A stretch of 64,000 nucleotides of DNA from Lederbergia galactosidilytica (GTDB taxonomy: Bacteria; Bacillota; Bacilli; Bacillales; Bacillaceae_C), in assembly GCF_017873565.1 (NCBI RefSeq), contig NZ_JAGGKH010000003.1:186001-250000 (forward strand). The letters are read 5' to 3'. Under the pieces are notes generated by a model. The model ran no database searches. It was not told the origin of the DNA and was given only the letters and a program-made list of their open reading frames with translations. This document shows, one piece after another, positions 35,564 to 44,494 of this stretch. A program made the position numbers and the translations under genes. The stretch's first letter is position 1, and each line of letters starts with the position of its first letter.

Positions 35564-36844
35564 ATGTATTTGAAGGAAAGTTCATTTATTATTCATATGC
35601 TTGAAAATACACGAGAGATTTTACCGAATTATCATGATTATGGGTTTGTATTAGATAAAGTTTTGCAGGTCATGTATGAAAAGACAGGTTGCTCGCTCAA
35701 ACTGTTTTTAGATAGTGAGGGGCAAGAAGAGATTTGGACTGTGCTCCAGGAGGATATAGATGCTGGCCATGCCCAATTAGTGGCTAATATTTTTGATTAC
35801 GTTGAAACGGGAACAATTATCTATGAGCAAAATGGGGATCAGCAAGATTTTGTGATTAAGCCTGCTTTGACCAATTCGGTCTATTACTACCCTGAACATC
35901 AGGTAGGCTTACTAAAACTACCCATTTTTCAAAATCATGCAGATTATGAACGCGAGTTCCTTTTAGCCAAAAACGGTCATGATCTTCTCCAGTTTTTGGC
36001 TTACGTATATGAGCGGCAAAAAGAGATTATGAAAGATTGTGTGACGGTTTTTACGGATACAGAGGACGGAGTCGAGAGAACAAAGGAATGGATCACACAG
36101 CAAGTTAGCAGAGAGGATGTATTATTAGAAGGAGAATTAAAAAATGAAATTTATCGCTCAATTGATGAATTTTTCAATGAGAGTGGGGAATTTTTTAAGA
36201 CGTACAATATTCCATATAAGCGAGGAATATTGTTATATGGGCCTCCGGGAAATGGGAAAACGACTTTAGTGAAGTCGATTGCTGGGAGTATTGACGCCCC
36301 TGTAGCCTACTGGCAAATTACAGAATATACTTCTAGTTATTCGATTCAAGAGGTTTTTTCAATCGTTGCCAAGATGGCTCCGATGGTATTAGTCATCGAA
36401 GATATTGACTCTATGCCAGAGTCGGCTCGCTCTGTTTTTCTAAATGCTTTAGATGGAGCGACATCGAAAGAAGGTCTCTTTTTAATTGGGACGACAAATT
36501 ATCCTGAACGTATTGATCCTGCCTTAATGAATCGCGCGGGACGTTTTGACCGTGCTTACGAAATTAAGACACCTAGTCTAGTGTTAAGAGAAAAATATTT
36601 ATTTGGTAAAAAATTGGATCGTTTTATGACAAAACAGGATATAAGTTATATTGCTGATCAAACAAAATCATTCTCCGTTGCCCAGTTAAACGAGCTTTAC
36701 ACATCGGCGGCTCTTCAATGGCATTATGAGCAAGCGGTTGATTTAGATAAATTAATCCAAAATTTAAAAGCGGCCAATGAAAAAGCTCGGACACACGAAT
36801 GGGAGACAGATCCGTACTCGACGTCTGTGGGGTTCGACTTTTAA
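35564..36844 (+). CDS. AAA-family ATPase, YjoB-like
   Basis: The N-terminal half (about 180 residues) is specific and of unknown function. The C-terminal half is a classical AAA module: YKRGILLYGPPGNGKTTLVKS (Walker A, about 200), MVLVIEDIDSM (Walker B), the second region of homology IDPALMNRAGRFDRAYE with arginine fingers, and a small helical lid. It resembles B. subtilis YjoB, a soluble AAA protein with chaperone-like activity. A TTG at 35552 with AGGAGAGG 13 nt upstream is an alternative start; the ATG at 35564 has GAAGGGG close before it. Confidence 0.85.
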   Translation: MYLKESSFIIHMLENTREILPNYHDYGFVLDKVLQVMYEKTGCSLKLFLDSEGQEEIWTVLQEDIDAGHAQLVANIFDYVETGTIIYEQNGDQQDFVIKPALTNSVYYYPEHQVGLLKLPIFQNHADYEREFLLAKNGHDLLQFLAYVYERQKEIMKDCVTVFTDTEDGVERTKEWITQQVSREDVLLEGELKNEIYRSIDEFFNESGEFFKTYNIPYKRGILLYGPPGNGKTTLVKSIAGSIDAPVAYWQITEYTSSYSIQEVFSIVAKMAPMVLVIEDIDSMPESARSVFLNALDGATSKEGLFLIGTTNYPERIDPALMNRAGRFDRAYEIKTPSLVLREKYLFGKKLDRFMTKQDISYIADQTKSFSVAQLNELYTSAALQWHYEQAVDLDKLIQNLKAANEKARTHEWETDPYSTSVGFDF

Positions 36845-36882
36845 GTAGCATCACATATTATTTATGAATGACACGTGGGAGA

Positions 36883-36917
36883 AGGTGAGTCCTCTTGGAG
36901 GAGGGCTCATCTTTTTT
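36883..36917 (+). terminator. Rho-independent terminator of the AAA ATPase gene
   Basis: AGGTGAGTCCTC and GAGGGCTCATCT pair with G-U wobbles around a 5-nt loop, followed by TTTTTT. Confidence 0.82.
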
Positions 36918-36939
36918 GCGCTTTTACACAGTTGGGGTT

Positions 36940-36980
36940 GCACATAGGCAAATATTGATCAGCAAAATTTGCCTATGTGC
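36940..36980. repeat. Perfect 14-bp inverted repeat before the CDF gene
   Basis: GCACATAGGCAAAT and ATTTGCCTATGTGC are separated by 13 bp. There is no T run after it on either strand, so it is less likely to be a terminator than a leader structure or protein-binding site. It lies about 110 bp before the CDF coding sequence. Confidence 0.7.
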
Positions 36981-37092
36981 TACTTATTATGCTTGCTGCC
37001 AACTATATAGTATAACGAAAAAACATTGCTATAGACCCACTCACGTTTGAATTGGTATCATATTTTCATTAGTGTTTTACGAGGTGATGAGG

Positions 37093-37962
37093 TTGGAGGA
37101 AAAACGATATCAAGATTTGAAAATGGGAGAGCGTGGAGCAGTTATTAGTATCATTGCGTATATCATTTTGGCTATATTGAAATTAGTTGTTGCGAATTTT
37201 TCCGGCTCAGAGGCATTAAAAGCAGATGGTCTAAATAATGCGACAGATATCATCGCATCCATTGCTGTGTTAATTGGTCTGAAATTATCACGAAAACCAC
37301 CTGATCAAGATCATCCGTATGGACATTGGAAGGCTGAAACAGTGGCCTCTATGGTAGCTTCCTTTATTATGATGATTGTGGGGATACAAGTCTTATATGG
37401 AGCGATCTCTTCTATATTTCAACCTTCCCAAGAGTCACCAGATATTATTTCGGCGGGGGTAGGTGTGTTCTGTTCACTTATCATGTATTTGGTTTATCGC
37501 TATAATATAAAATTAGGCCGAAAAATAAACAGCCAAGCTGTTATGGCTGCTGCGAAGGATAATTTATCAGATGCTTGGGTGAGTATTGGTGCTGCAATCG
37601 GCATTATTGGTTCACAATTCCATCTCCCTTGGTTAGACCCTGTAACAGCCAGTATAGTTGGAATATTAATATGTAAAACAGCTTGGGATATTTTTAAAAA
37701 AGCTTCCCATTATTTAACAGATGGATTTGATGAGAAGCAATTAGATATCTATAAAAAGGCTACTCTTCAAGTGCATGGGGTAAAAGGAGTTCAAGAAATT
37801 AAAGCTCGAAATTACGGAAATAATACAGTGGTTGACATTGTGATTCTTGTCCACTTTACCCTTGATATTAAAGAGGCTCATGAAATTGCGACAGAAGTGG
37901 AAGAGGCCTTAATAAAAAACTTCCAAGTATATAGTGTCCATGTTCATGTGGAACCAAGCTAG
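37093..37962 (+). CDS. Cation diffusion facilitator, Mn-type (MneP/MntE-like)
   Basis: A proton-coupled divalent metal exporter with six TM helices and a cytoplasmic C-terminal domain. The TM2 metal site reads ALKADGLNNATDIIAS and is followed by DQDHPYGHWKAE; the N-rich ADGxNNxxDI form is characteristic of manganese exporters such as MntE and MneP rather than the HxxxD zinc type. The TM5 part is AAKDNLSDAW. The TTG at 37093 follows GAGGTGAT; GTG at 37072 and ATG at 37087 are other in-frame options. Metal specificity is inference. Confidence 0.85.
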   Translation: MEEKRYQDLKMGERGAVISIIAYIILAILKLVVANFSGSEALKADGLNNATDIIASIAVLIGLKLSRKPPDQDHPYGHWKAETVASMVASFIMMIVGIQVLYGAISSIFQPSQESPDIISAGVGVFCSLIMYLVYRYNIKLGRKINSQAVMAAAKDNLSDAWVSIGAAIGIIGSQFHLPWLDPVTASIVGILICKTAWDIFKKASHYLTDGFDEKQLDIYKKATLQVHGVKGVQEIKARNYGNNTVVDIVILVHFTLDIKEAHEIATEVEEALIKNFQVYSVHVHVEPS

Positions 37963-37983
37963 TAAGCATAAATATATATGTTG

Positions 37984-38727
37984 TTAATAATCTTCCGCTA
38001 AAATTCTTCTAAGGAATTTTTTCGTGCGTTCTTCCTTTGGCTTTAAAAATATATCGTGGGGAGAGCCTTCCTCAACAATCACACCATCATTCATAAAAAT
38101 AACTCGATTCGCCACATTTTGGGCAAAGGACATTTCATGGGTAACGACGACCATGGTCGTTCCTTCATTGGCAATATCCTTCATTACAGTTAAGACTTCT
38201 CCAACAAGTTCAGGATCGAGGGCTGAAGTCGGTTCATCGAATAAAATAATGTCCGGATTTAAAGCAACAGCTCGAGCAATTCCCACCCTCTGTTGTTGTC
38301 CACCGGAAAGCTCGCCAGGATATGATTGGTATTTATCTGTTAGGCCGACCTTATCTAAGGCTTGCTTGGCGATTTCTTCTGCTTTTGCTTTTGGGAGTTT
38401 TCTGCCGATAATTAGTCCCTCAGTTACATTTTCTAATGCTGTTTTATTATTAAACAGATTGTAATTTTGAAAAACAAAAGCTACCTTTTGTCTAATTTGG
38501 TGGATTTGTCTTTTGGATGCGCTATGAAGGTCTACAGTTAGGTCGCCAAAGGTAGCATGACCTTGATCCGCTTTTTCTAAAAAGTTAATGCATCTAAGAA
38601 AGGTCGTTTTACCAGAGCCACTTGGACCGATAATAACTACAACGTCTCCTTTATCGATCGACAAGTCCACGCCTTTGAGAATCTCATTTTTACCAAAGGA
38701 TTTATGCATGTTTTTGAGTTGTAGCAT
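37984..38727 (-). CDS. Polar amino-acid ABC transporter ATP-binding protein
   Basis: ATPase of the GlnQ/TcyN class, 247 residues. Walker A is [13 protein letters not shown] (about 33-45), the signature [14 protein letters not shown], Walker [14 protein letters not shown], and the H-loop VVTHEMSF. It is the last gene of a leftward operon of one binding protein, two permeases and this ATPase. The set resembles cystine/sulfur-compound importers such as TcyJKLMN. Confidence 0.93.
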   Translation of the reverse strand: MLQLKNMHKSFGKNEILKGVDLSIDKGDVVVIIGPSGSGKTTFLRCINFLEKADQGHATFGDLTVDLHSASKRQIHQIRQKVAFVFQNYNLFNNKTALENVTEGLIIGRKLPKAKAEEIAKQALDKVGLTDKYQSYPGELSGGQQQRVGIARAVALNPDIILFDEPTSALDPELVGEVLTVMKDIANEGTTMVVVTHEMSFAQNVANRVIFMNDGVIVEEGSPHDIFLKPKEERTKKFLRRILAEDY

Positions 38728-38750
38728 GTTGTTTGCCTCCTAGACTTTTA

Positions 38751-39452
38751 TTAGGCGATCTTATATTTTGTCAGACGTTTTTCATACCATTTAAACAAAT
38801 ATTCAACTACACTACATAGAATTAAATAGACAAGGAAAATATCAATATAAGCTTCCACATAGTTGTAGCCAATATTGGCAGCAACTTGGGCTTTTAAAGT
38901 AATCTCGTGTAAGGACATGGCGTACCCTAAAGAAGTGGCTTTAATGAGATGAACGGTTGCTGTACAAATATTCGGTAGGGCGACTACTAAAGTTTGGGGA
39001 ATGATAATTCTACGAAATGCTTGATATTGTGTTAGTCCAACAGATAAGGCCGCCTCAAGCTGTCCTTTACTTACCGTATTTATGGCGGAGCGGAATACTT
39101 CAATTAAAATAGCTGTTGTATTTAGAGAAAATACAATAAAGGCGTACCAAATCGGATTAATATCATACACATTTGTTTGAATATCATATTTCTCAAATAT
39201 TCTTGAAAGGATTAAAGGAACACTATTGTAAATAATGAAAATTTGGACAATGACAGGCGTCCCCCGCACAAAAGATACATAAACACGGGAAAACTGATTC
39301 AAAAAAGGAATCTTATTTAGTCTAGTTAAGGCTAATAAAAAGCCAAGTGGTAAAGCGATGAAGAGTGCCACAATCGTAATGAACAAGGCGACAGGCACTC
39401 CAGATAATGCAGTAAAAAATGTATCGATTAAAAAAGGAACATTTATCCCCAT
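38751..39452 (-). CDS. Polar amino-acid ABC transporter permease (second)
   Basis: A 233-residue HisM-type permease with about five TM helices. The conserved cytoplasmic loop EAALSVGLTQYQAFRRIIIPQ is near residues 139-159. FVRGTPVIVQIFII after TM2 is typical of polar amino-acid permeases. It is paralogous to the upstream permease, and the two likely form a heterodimer. Confidence 0.92.
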   Translation of the reverse strand: MGINVPFLIDTFFTALSGVPVALFITIVALFIALPLGFLLALTRLNKIPFLNQFSRVYVSFVRGTPVIVQIFIIYNSVPLILSRIFEKYDIQTNVYDINPIWYAFIVFSLNTTAILIEVFRSAINTVSKGQLEAALSVGLTQYQAFRRIIIPQTLVVALPNICTATVHLIKATSLGYAMSLHEITLKAQVAANIGYNYVEAYIDIFLVYLILCSVVEYLFKWYEKRLTKYKIA

Positions 39453-39464
39453 GTTGTCACCTTC

Positions 39465-40172
39465 CTACACATTTTTAACTACTTGCTTCCCTTTGCCGAA
39501 AAGCTTTTCTAGCTTGAGGAAAAACTGTTCGATTACGATCGAAAGCACCCAATAAATGATTGATAAAGCAATGTAAATTTCTAAAGCATGAGAGTTATAA
39601 TTGCTTGCAATGATCATGTTTGCTTTCCCCATCACATCAATTAAGCCAATTGTATAAGCTAAAGAGCCCTCTTTTAATAATTCTAATAAACCATTACCGA
39701 AATTGGGTAAGGCGACCACAAAGGCTTGTGGAAAGATAATTCGTCTGTATGCTTGGGCAGGGCTAAGTCCTACACTTACTGCTGCTTCATATTGTCCTTT
39801 GTCAATAGATTCATAGGCAGTCCGGATCACTTCAGACATAATGGCTCCAAATTGGAGAGTGAATGTCAATACAACGAAAATTGCTTTATCCATATCATTT
39901 AAATCAATCCCAAAATGGATGAAAATAGCGGGCACTCCATAATAGACTAAAAACAGTAGAACAATGGATGGGGTACAGCGTAAAATCGTTGTATATCCAT
40001 GAGCAATATGTTGGGCAATTTTGCTCTTACCAATTTTCATTGCGGCCAGAATAAAACCAAGTAAACTTCCAAAAAGAACGGAAAGTATGACGACTAAAAA
40101 AGTTACTTTTAGAAAAGGAATGAGAGTAGGAAATGCATCCCAAATATATGTGGCGTCAAAATACTCTTGCAT
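39465..40172 (-). CDS. Polar amino-acid ABC transporter permease (first)
   Basis: A 235-residue HisM/GlnP-type permease. The loop EAAVSVGLSPAQAYRRIIFPQ and the segment ILRCTPSIVLLFLVYYG are present. The ATG at 40172 (MQEYFDATY) follows GGTGAAG; the longer frame to 40235 adds a tail lacking a ribosome binding site. It lies 12 bp before the second permease. Confidence 0.91.
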   Translation of the reverse strand: MQEYFDATYIWDAFPTLIPFLKVTFLVVILSVLFGSLLGFILAAMKIGKSKIAQHIAHGYTTILRCTPSIVLLFLVYYGVPAIFIHFGIDLNDMDKAIFVVLTFTLQFGAIMSEVIRTAYESIDKGQYEAAVSVGLSPAQAYRRIIFPQAFVVALPNFGNGLLELLKEGSLAYTIGLIDVMGKANMIIASNYNSHALEIYIALSIIYWVLSIVIEQFFLKLEKLFGKGKQVVKNV

Positions 40173-40390
40173 ATTCTTCACCAACTTTTTCAAAATTGAA
40201 AAATCTATACATAAAATGAAATTAATGAAAAACATGGCTTCAAATAGAGAACAACATAGATACTATTGTTGTCACACCTTTTAGAAAAGGAGCAAGGGTG
40301 CTTGGAAGCAAAATGATACAATCGATTGTCTAATGGAAGCTTAGTTTGGAAAATAGTATATGTGGGGAGCCTAATATTGTTACTGATGGA

Positions 40391-41251
40391 CTATCTCTCT
40401 ACTTGATCAAGCACCTCAAATAGATCGCGGTTATAAAATTCTATCATTAAATCATTAAGTTTCTTCTCATCCCTAAGTTTTTGAATTGCTTCATCGTAGG
40501 CATCGGCAAATTTCTGTTCTTTCATATTAAACAAAGGCCAAGTTTTTATGACATTAAACTCATTGTAGACTACTTCGTTCACAAGATTGTGATATGGTCC
40601 ATCTTTTGCTAAGACTTGCTTTTCAAAAGGACCCTCTATGATGACCCCGCCATCGACGCGAGCTTCATTTACCCACTGAATGACATCAACTGAAAAAGTA
40701 TCACCTGCTTTAAGTTTTACCGGATTATCAGGATTCTTTTGATTGTACTCATCAATAACAGTGTATTGGGCATTGTTTGCTGCAATTGGAGCCAAAGTCA
40801 TTCCGGCGGAAGCAAATTCTTCTAGCGAATTGATTTGGGCGTTTTCTTGTTTTAAAACAAGCCCAATACTGCTTAAACCTAGAAATTCCTTAGGATAGAT
40901 AAATTTTTCCGTTCTTTCTTCTGTCCAAAAGGCGTTTTTAACGCCGACTTGATATTTCCCTTGGGATACACCAACAAGTAAGTCATCACTTGTGGTACCC
41001 ACAAATTCAAATTCATATTCTGGAAGTAATTTATCGACTAATTTCATCGCTTCCACATCATAACCAGTGGGATTTCCGGCATTATCTAGCCAAGAAATGG
41101 GTTTAGAAGCTTGATCATAAGCCACTTTAATCTTCCGAACATCTCCGTTAGAATCACTTGCATTTTCTGAAGTAGAGTGGGATCCACAACCAACTAATAA
41201 TCCGAATATGCTAAGACCGAAGAGGAGACTAAATAATTTTAGAGTTTTCAT
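40391..41251 (-). CDS. Amino-acid ABC transporter substrate-binding lipoprotein
   Basis: Family 3 solute-binding protein, 286 residues, with lipobox LVGC (Cys22) after a short signal peptide. The fold markers include KVAYDQASKPISWLDNAGNPTGYDVEAM and GVKNAFWTEERTEKFIYP. The ligand-binding arginine expected of amino-acid binders sits in the WTEERTEKF region. It is followed after a 218-bp gap by the permeases, and preceded by the flavoprotein gene. The ligand is unknown; cystine or a sulfonate-like amino acid is plausible given similarity to TcyJ/TcyK. Confidence 0.9.
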   Translation of the reverse strand: MKTLKLFSLLFGLSIFGLLVGCGSHSTSENASDSNGDVRKIKVAYDQASKPISWLDNAGNPTGYDVEAMKLVDKLLPEYEFEFVGTTSDDLLVGVSQGKYQVGVKNAFWTEERTEKFIYPKEFLGLSSIGLVLKQENAQINSLEEFASAGMTLAPIAANNAQYTVIDEYNQKNPDNPVKLKAGDTFSVDVIQWVNEARVDGGVIIEGPFEKQVLAKDGPYHNLVNEVVYNEFNVIKTWPLFNMKEQKFADAYDEAIQKLRDEKKLNDLMIEFYNRDLFEVLDQVER

Positions 41252-41418
41252 AACTTCTTCTCCCTTTACTATTTGAAATTTTCGGCGAACTGGAATTTGG
41301 TCACAAAGGCATTGCGACGTACTAATGCAAGAGGAGCGATGGCATGTCGCGATTTGACCTTGCGGACAACACGTCGCAAATTTAGCCTTTGATCTATATT
41401 CATTCGAAGTCCTACAAC

Positions 41419-42573
41419 TTACTTTTCATCTTCCTTCAAAGCCGTCATGGCTAAATTTTTAATCGTCATATCATCCATTGGCGGGTTATGCAATCCAGCA
41501 CGTACATCACGATAATAGCGTTGCAAAGGGTTGGTAAGTTGTAAACTTTTGGCGCCAACTACACGCATCGCTTGGTCAACAATTTTAATTGCTGAATTGA
41601 TCACCGTATGTTTGGCAATCGCAATTTCATTTGTTAAGTATGGTCTTCGGTCTGTATCGTCATATGCTGAAGCAACGCTATATAACACATGTCGTGCTTG
41701 AGCTAATTCTAACTCGATTTCACCAATATGTTGTTGCACATTCGGCAATTGACTAATCGGTCCCTTTAAGCTATTCGGAGCATGGTGATTGGCAAAGTGT
41801 ACGGCATAATTACGAGCAGCTTGCGCAATTCCAAGATACGTAGCAGGAATATGCAAGGACCAGCCACCAAATTTTGCGGGATTTTTTTTGTCAGGTAGTT
41901 CGATAAGTTTAGTGTCTTCTACTCTAACATTCTCCAAAACTAAATCATGACTTCCCGTTCCTCTCATCGACATGACATTCCATGTTTCATCCACCGATAA
42001 CCCCGGTAAATCCCTATGAAGAAGAAAGAAACCGATGGACTGTTTTTCTTCGACCCAAGCAGAGGTTAAAAAGTACGTTAAGATGGGCGAAGCTGTTGTA
42101 AATGTTTTTCTTCCATTTAATACCCAGCCATTTTCTATTTTCACCGCGTTCGTCCCAGGACGGCCACCGCGCGTCGGACTACCAGTTTGTGCTTCACTTA
42201 CAGATCGATTGACAACAGCCCCATTTAAAATTTCCTTTGCTAGGAAATCTAAGTTTTCCGGTGTCCAAGCTTTTTTCTCATAGATTTCCCCGACAGTGCC
42301 CAAATGCCAACCAATGGAAAGAGCAGTGTTAGAATCATAGCTTGCTAGTGTTTCTTGAAATAGCACCATGTCATAAACATTTAGACCTTCCCCACCAAAC
42401 TCCTTCGGTAAGGTGATTTTTGTGTAGCCTAAATGAACTAGATCTTCAATATTCTCCTTTGGGAAGATGCCCTGTTCATCAATTTGGGCGGAGAGATTTT
42501 TAAACTTATCTTCTTTCTCCTGTAATTTGTTTAGCCATGATTGCTGCTGCTCTGAGCGAATAAATAGATCCAA
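41419..42573 (-). CDS. Acyl-CoA-dehydrogenase-like flavoprotein (possibly sulfur acquisition)
   Basis: A 384-residue member of the acyl-CoA dehydrogenase fold. The helical N-domain has ITLPKEFGGEGLNVYDMVLFQE, the FAD-binding middle domain has SEAQTGSPTRGG, GWVLNGRKTFTTASP and MRGTGSHDLVLENV, and the C-terminal domain has DQAMRVVGAKSLQ and YRDVRAGLHNPPMDD. The missing classical catalytic Glu context, together with an adjacent amino-acid importer, recalls DszC/SfnC-type monooxygenases in sulfur scavenging. TTG start with AGGAGGAG upstream. Sulfur function is inference; a genuine acyl-CoA dehydrogenase is the alternative. Confidence 0.83.
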   Translation of the reverse strand: MDLFIRSEQQQSWLNKLQEKEDKFKNLSAQIDEQGIFPKENIEDLVHLGYTKITLPKEFGGEGLNVYDMVLFQETLASYDSNTALSIGWHLGTVGEIYEKKAWTPENLDFLAKEILNGAVVNRSVSEAQTGSPTRGGRPGTNAVKIENGWVLNGRKTFTTASPILTYFLTSAWVEEKQSIGFFLLHRDLPGLSVDETWNVMSMRGTGSHDLVLENVRVEDTKLIELPDKKNPAKFGGWSLHIPATYLGIAQAARNYAVHFANHHAPNSLKGPISQLPNVQQHIGEIELELAQARHVLYSVASAYDDTDRRPYLTNEIAIAKHTVINSAIKIVDQAMRVVGAKSLQLTNPLQRYYRDVRAGLHNPPMDDMTIKNLAMTALKEDEK

Positions 42574-42718
42574 ACTGCTTCTCCTCCTATTTTTTTAATT
42601 TGATAAAACTTATTTGTTTAGTCGGGTTAAGAGCGATAATGTCTTCTTTTACATTATGCTAGATAGATGCATTTGTTTCCAAGTGATTTGCTTGTAATAA
42701 AGATTAATGCTTATCGTC

Positions 42719-42741
42719 CAGTGGGAGGTGATCTCCCACTG
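42719..42741. repeat. Short perfect hairpin CAGTGGGAG/CTCCCACTG
   Basis: A 9-bp stem with loop GTGAT lying between the sspH pair and the flavoprotein operon, with no T run on either side. It may be a leader structure of the flavoprotein transcript or a weak terminator of sspH. Confidence 0.55.
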
Positions 42742-42841
42742 AATCATTGTTCCTATCTTTGAGGATGAAACGAACTTTGCTAAATCGAATATTTTCGGTA
42801 TTGTACAGTAACGATCTTTGACAAGATTGTTTCTTTTATAA

Positions 42842-43024
42842 TTAAAGTTTTTCCACAAGTTGTGTAAGAGGAACATCCATTTCTTTTTGTGGATCATCCA
42901 AAGGGTAAATACGTGCTGTCTTGTTTTGTGCATCAACTTGTTGAATATAAACACGTTCCCCTTGGTATGTGACATGTTTTATTTCGCCTGATTGCACGAT
43001 TTCTTCAGCTCTTTGTTGATTCAA
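42842..43024 (-). CDS. sspH: Small acid-soluble spore protein H (copy 1)
   Basis: A 60-residue SspH-family protein with NQQRAEEIVQSGEIKHVTYQG, VYIQQVD, TARIYPLDDP and the C-terminus VPLTQLVEKL. The start is the TTG at 43024, 5 nt after GGAGGAGGA; the longer frame runs through that ribosome binding site. SspH is a minor SASP made in the forespore. A second, diverged sspH lies immediately upstream. Confidence 0.88.
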   Translation of the reverse strand: MNQQRAEEIVQSGEIKHVTYQGERVYIQQVDAQNKTARIYPLDDPQKEMDVPLTQLVEKL

Positions 43025-43067
43025 TGAAATCCTCCTCCTCAAGGAATGCTAAAGGAATGCTAAAAGT

Positions 43068-43244
43068 CTATTCACTTAAGCCCTCTAGATCTACAATTTG
43101 CTCATGTTCCATATTATCTAAAGGAAAAATAGTAGCTGTTTGCTGTTCAGGGTGTATTTTTTGTAAATAGACAGGAATGCCATGGTATTGAACTTGGATC
43201 AAATGAGAGGCCTCCATTATTTCCTTCGCACGTTGGCTGTTCAT
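43068..43244 (-). CDS. sspH: Small acid-soluble spore protein H (copy 2)
   Basis: A 58-residue SspH paralogue: MNSQRAKEIMEASHLIQVQYHG, VYLQKI, QQTATIFPLDNMEHEQIVDLEGL. AAGGAGGAG lies 7 nt before the ATG at 43244. It lies 43 bp from copy 1 in the same direction, so the pair is a tandem duplication, probably one transcription unit under sigma-G. It is more diverged from the SspH pattern than copy 1, especially at the C-terminus. Confidence 0.82.
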   Translation of the reverse strand: MNSQRAKEIMEASHLIQVQYHGIPVYLQKIHPEQQTATIFPLDNMEHEQIVDLEGLSE

Positions 43245-43396
43245 TACACATCTCCTCCTTATTTATATAATTTCTCCGTCATGATACAAATATACGAGCA
43301 AGAATATCTTGGATAAATGCGAAAAATTGAAAAATGCGATCGATTTATGTTAATAACTCATTTATAATAAGGAAAATGTAAATAGGAGTGGGGAAG

Positions 43397-43954
43397 ATGA
43401 GTGAACAAGGGATTTTAGAATTGCCGATTTTAGAGACTAAACGTTTGCGATTAAGAAAATTAAAGGATACAGATGTAGAAGATATATTTCGTTATGGTTC
43501 AGATGAGGAAGTATCAAGGTATGTGACATGGGATCGCCATCAATCCATTATAGATACGAAACAGTACTTGGAGTTTGCTAAGGGACGTTATGCAGAAAAA
43601 CAAGTGGCACCGTGGGGAATCGAATGGAAGGAAACAGGAAGAATTGTAGGTACGATTGATTTTATTTGGTGGAAACCGAAACACGGAAGTGCTGAAATAG
43701 GATATGTATTATCACGAGATTTCTGGGGAAAGGGCATTATGACTGAGGCTGCCAAGGAAGTTATCCGCTTCGGCTTTGAAGAGATGGAACTGATCCGAAT
43801 TCAAGCACGATGTTTGGATGAGAATATTGGGTCAAGTCGAGTGATGGAGAAGGCTGGTATGCGTTTTGAAGGGATTTTACGTAAGGCTATGTTCACAAAA
43901 GGCAAGCATTGGGATATTAAGATTTACTCTATTTTACAGGATGAACAGAAGTGA
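43397..43954 (+). CDS. GNAT acetyltransferase, RimJ/RimL type
   Basis: A 185-residue N-acetyltransferase. It opens with LETKRLRLRKLKDTDVEDIF, the usual RimJ/RimL beginning. The acetyl-CoA loop is GYVLSRDFWGKGIMTEAAKEVIRF and the closing part NIGSSRVMEKAGMRFEGILR. The substrate (ribosomal protein N-terminus or small molecule) cannot be told. AGGAG is 8 nt before the ATG at 43397. Monocistronic. Confidence 0.92.
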   Translation: MSEQGILELPILETKRLRLRKLKDTDVEDIFRYGSDEEVSRYVTWDRHQSIIDTKQYLEFAKGRYAEKQVAPWGIEWKETGRIVGTIDFIWWKPKHGSAEIGYVLSRDFWGKGIMTEAAKEVIRFGFEEMELIRIQARCLDENIGSSRVMEKAGMRFEGILRKAMFTKGKHWDIKIYSILQDEQK

Positions 43955-44494
43955 AGCGGCTAAATGTCGCTTTTTATTTTTGCGTTGATCTATCTGCATG
44001 GAGACATTGGGATGTGCGAACAAACCGTCTTTAATGCATTTGAGCGATACCAGATAATAGGATTCGCTCGAGTAGCATGCATTAATCTAGAAAGACAGTG
44101 CAATGATGAAAAGTTAGGAGCCACGAACTTAAGGTTATTTATTTGAGGCTGAGTACAGCTTGAGTAACGATAAGTAAAAGCAGTATGATGGCGAATACAA
44201 GCTGTATAACAACGAATATGACGAATAAAGATTACATCAGCAAAGTAAGGTGTTAAAGCAATATAATTCAGAAAAGCACTATTTGTTCTGAAGATAAAGC
44301 TTGCACAAATATTTACAAGATCAGCATCGGCTAGTTAGAGCTCGGGCAGACATTCATCTGCTTTTTGTTCAATTTATTGATTTTATTCATACCGTGAATC
44401 TCGCATAATTATTTCCTTGTAAAGAATAAGGGGTTATGCAATTTTGGAGGGAGCATATATTAAGATAAGCTCGATTTAAAAAGGGTGTTTGCTG
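43955..44494 (+). other. Intergenic stretch with an imperfect inverted repeat
   Basis: About 540 bp without a convincing gene; the frame at 43964-44146 has no ribosome binding site. At 44027-44096 three blocks pair in order: GTCTTT with AAAGAC, AATGCAT with ATGCATT, GAGCGA with TCGCTC, forming an interrupted hairpin. The following 44150-44280 is A-rich and repetitive (GTATGA, GAATA, ACGAATA) and reads as degenerate. Nothing else is recognised. Confidence 0.45.

Noticed and set aside
37072-37092. GTG at 37072 as the CDF start
   Set aside because: GAGGTGAT lies downstream of it and correctly placed for the TTG at 37093.
43964-44146. 60-codon frame after the GNAT gene
   Set aside because: No ribosome binding site, and it covers the interrupted inverted repeat.
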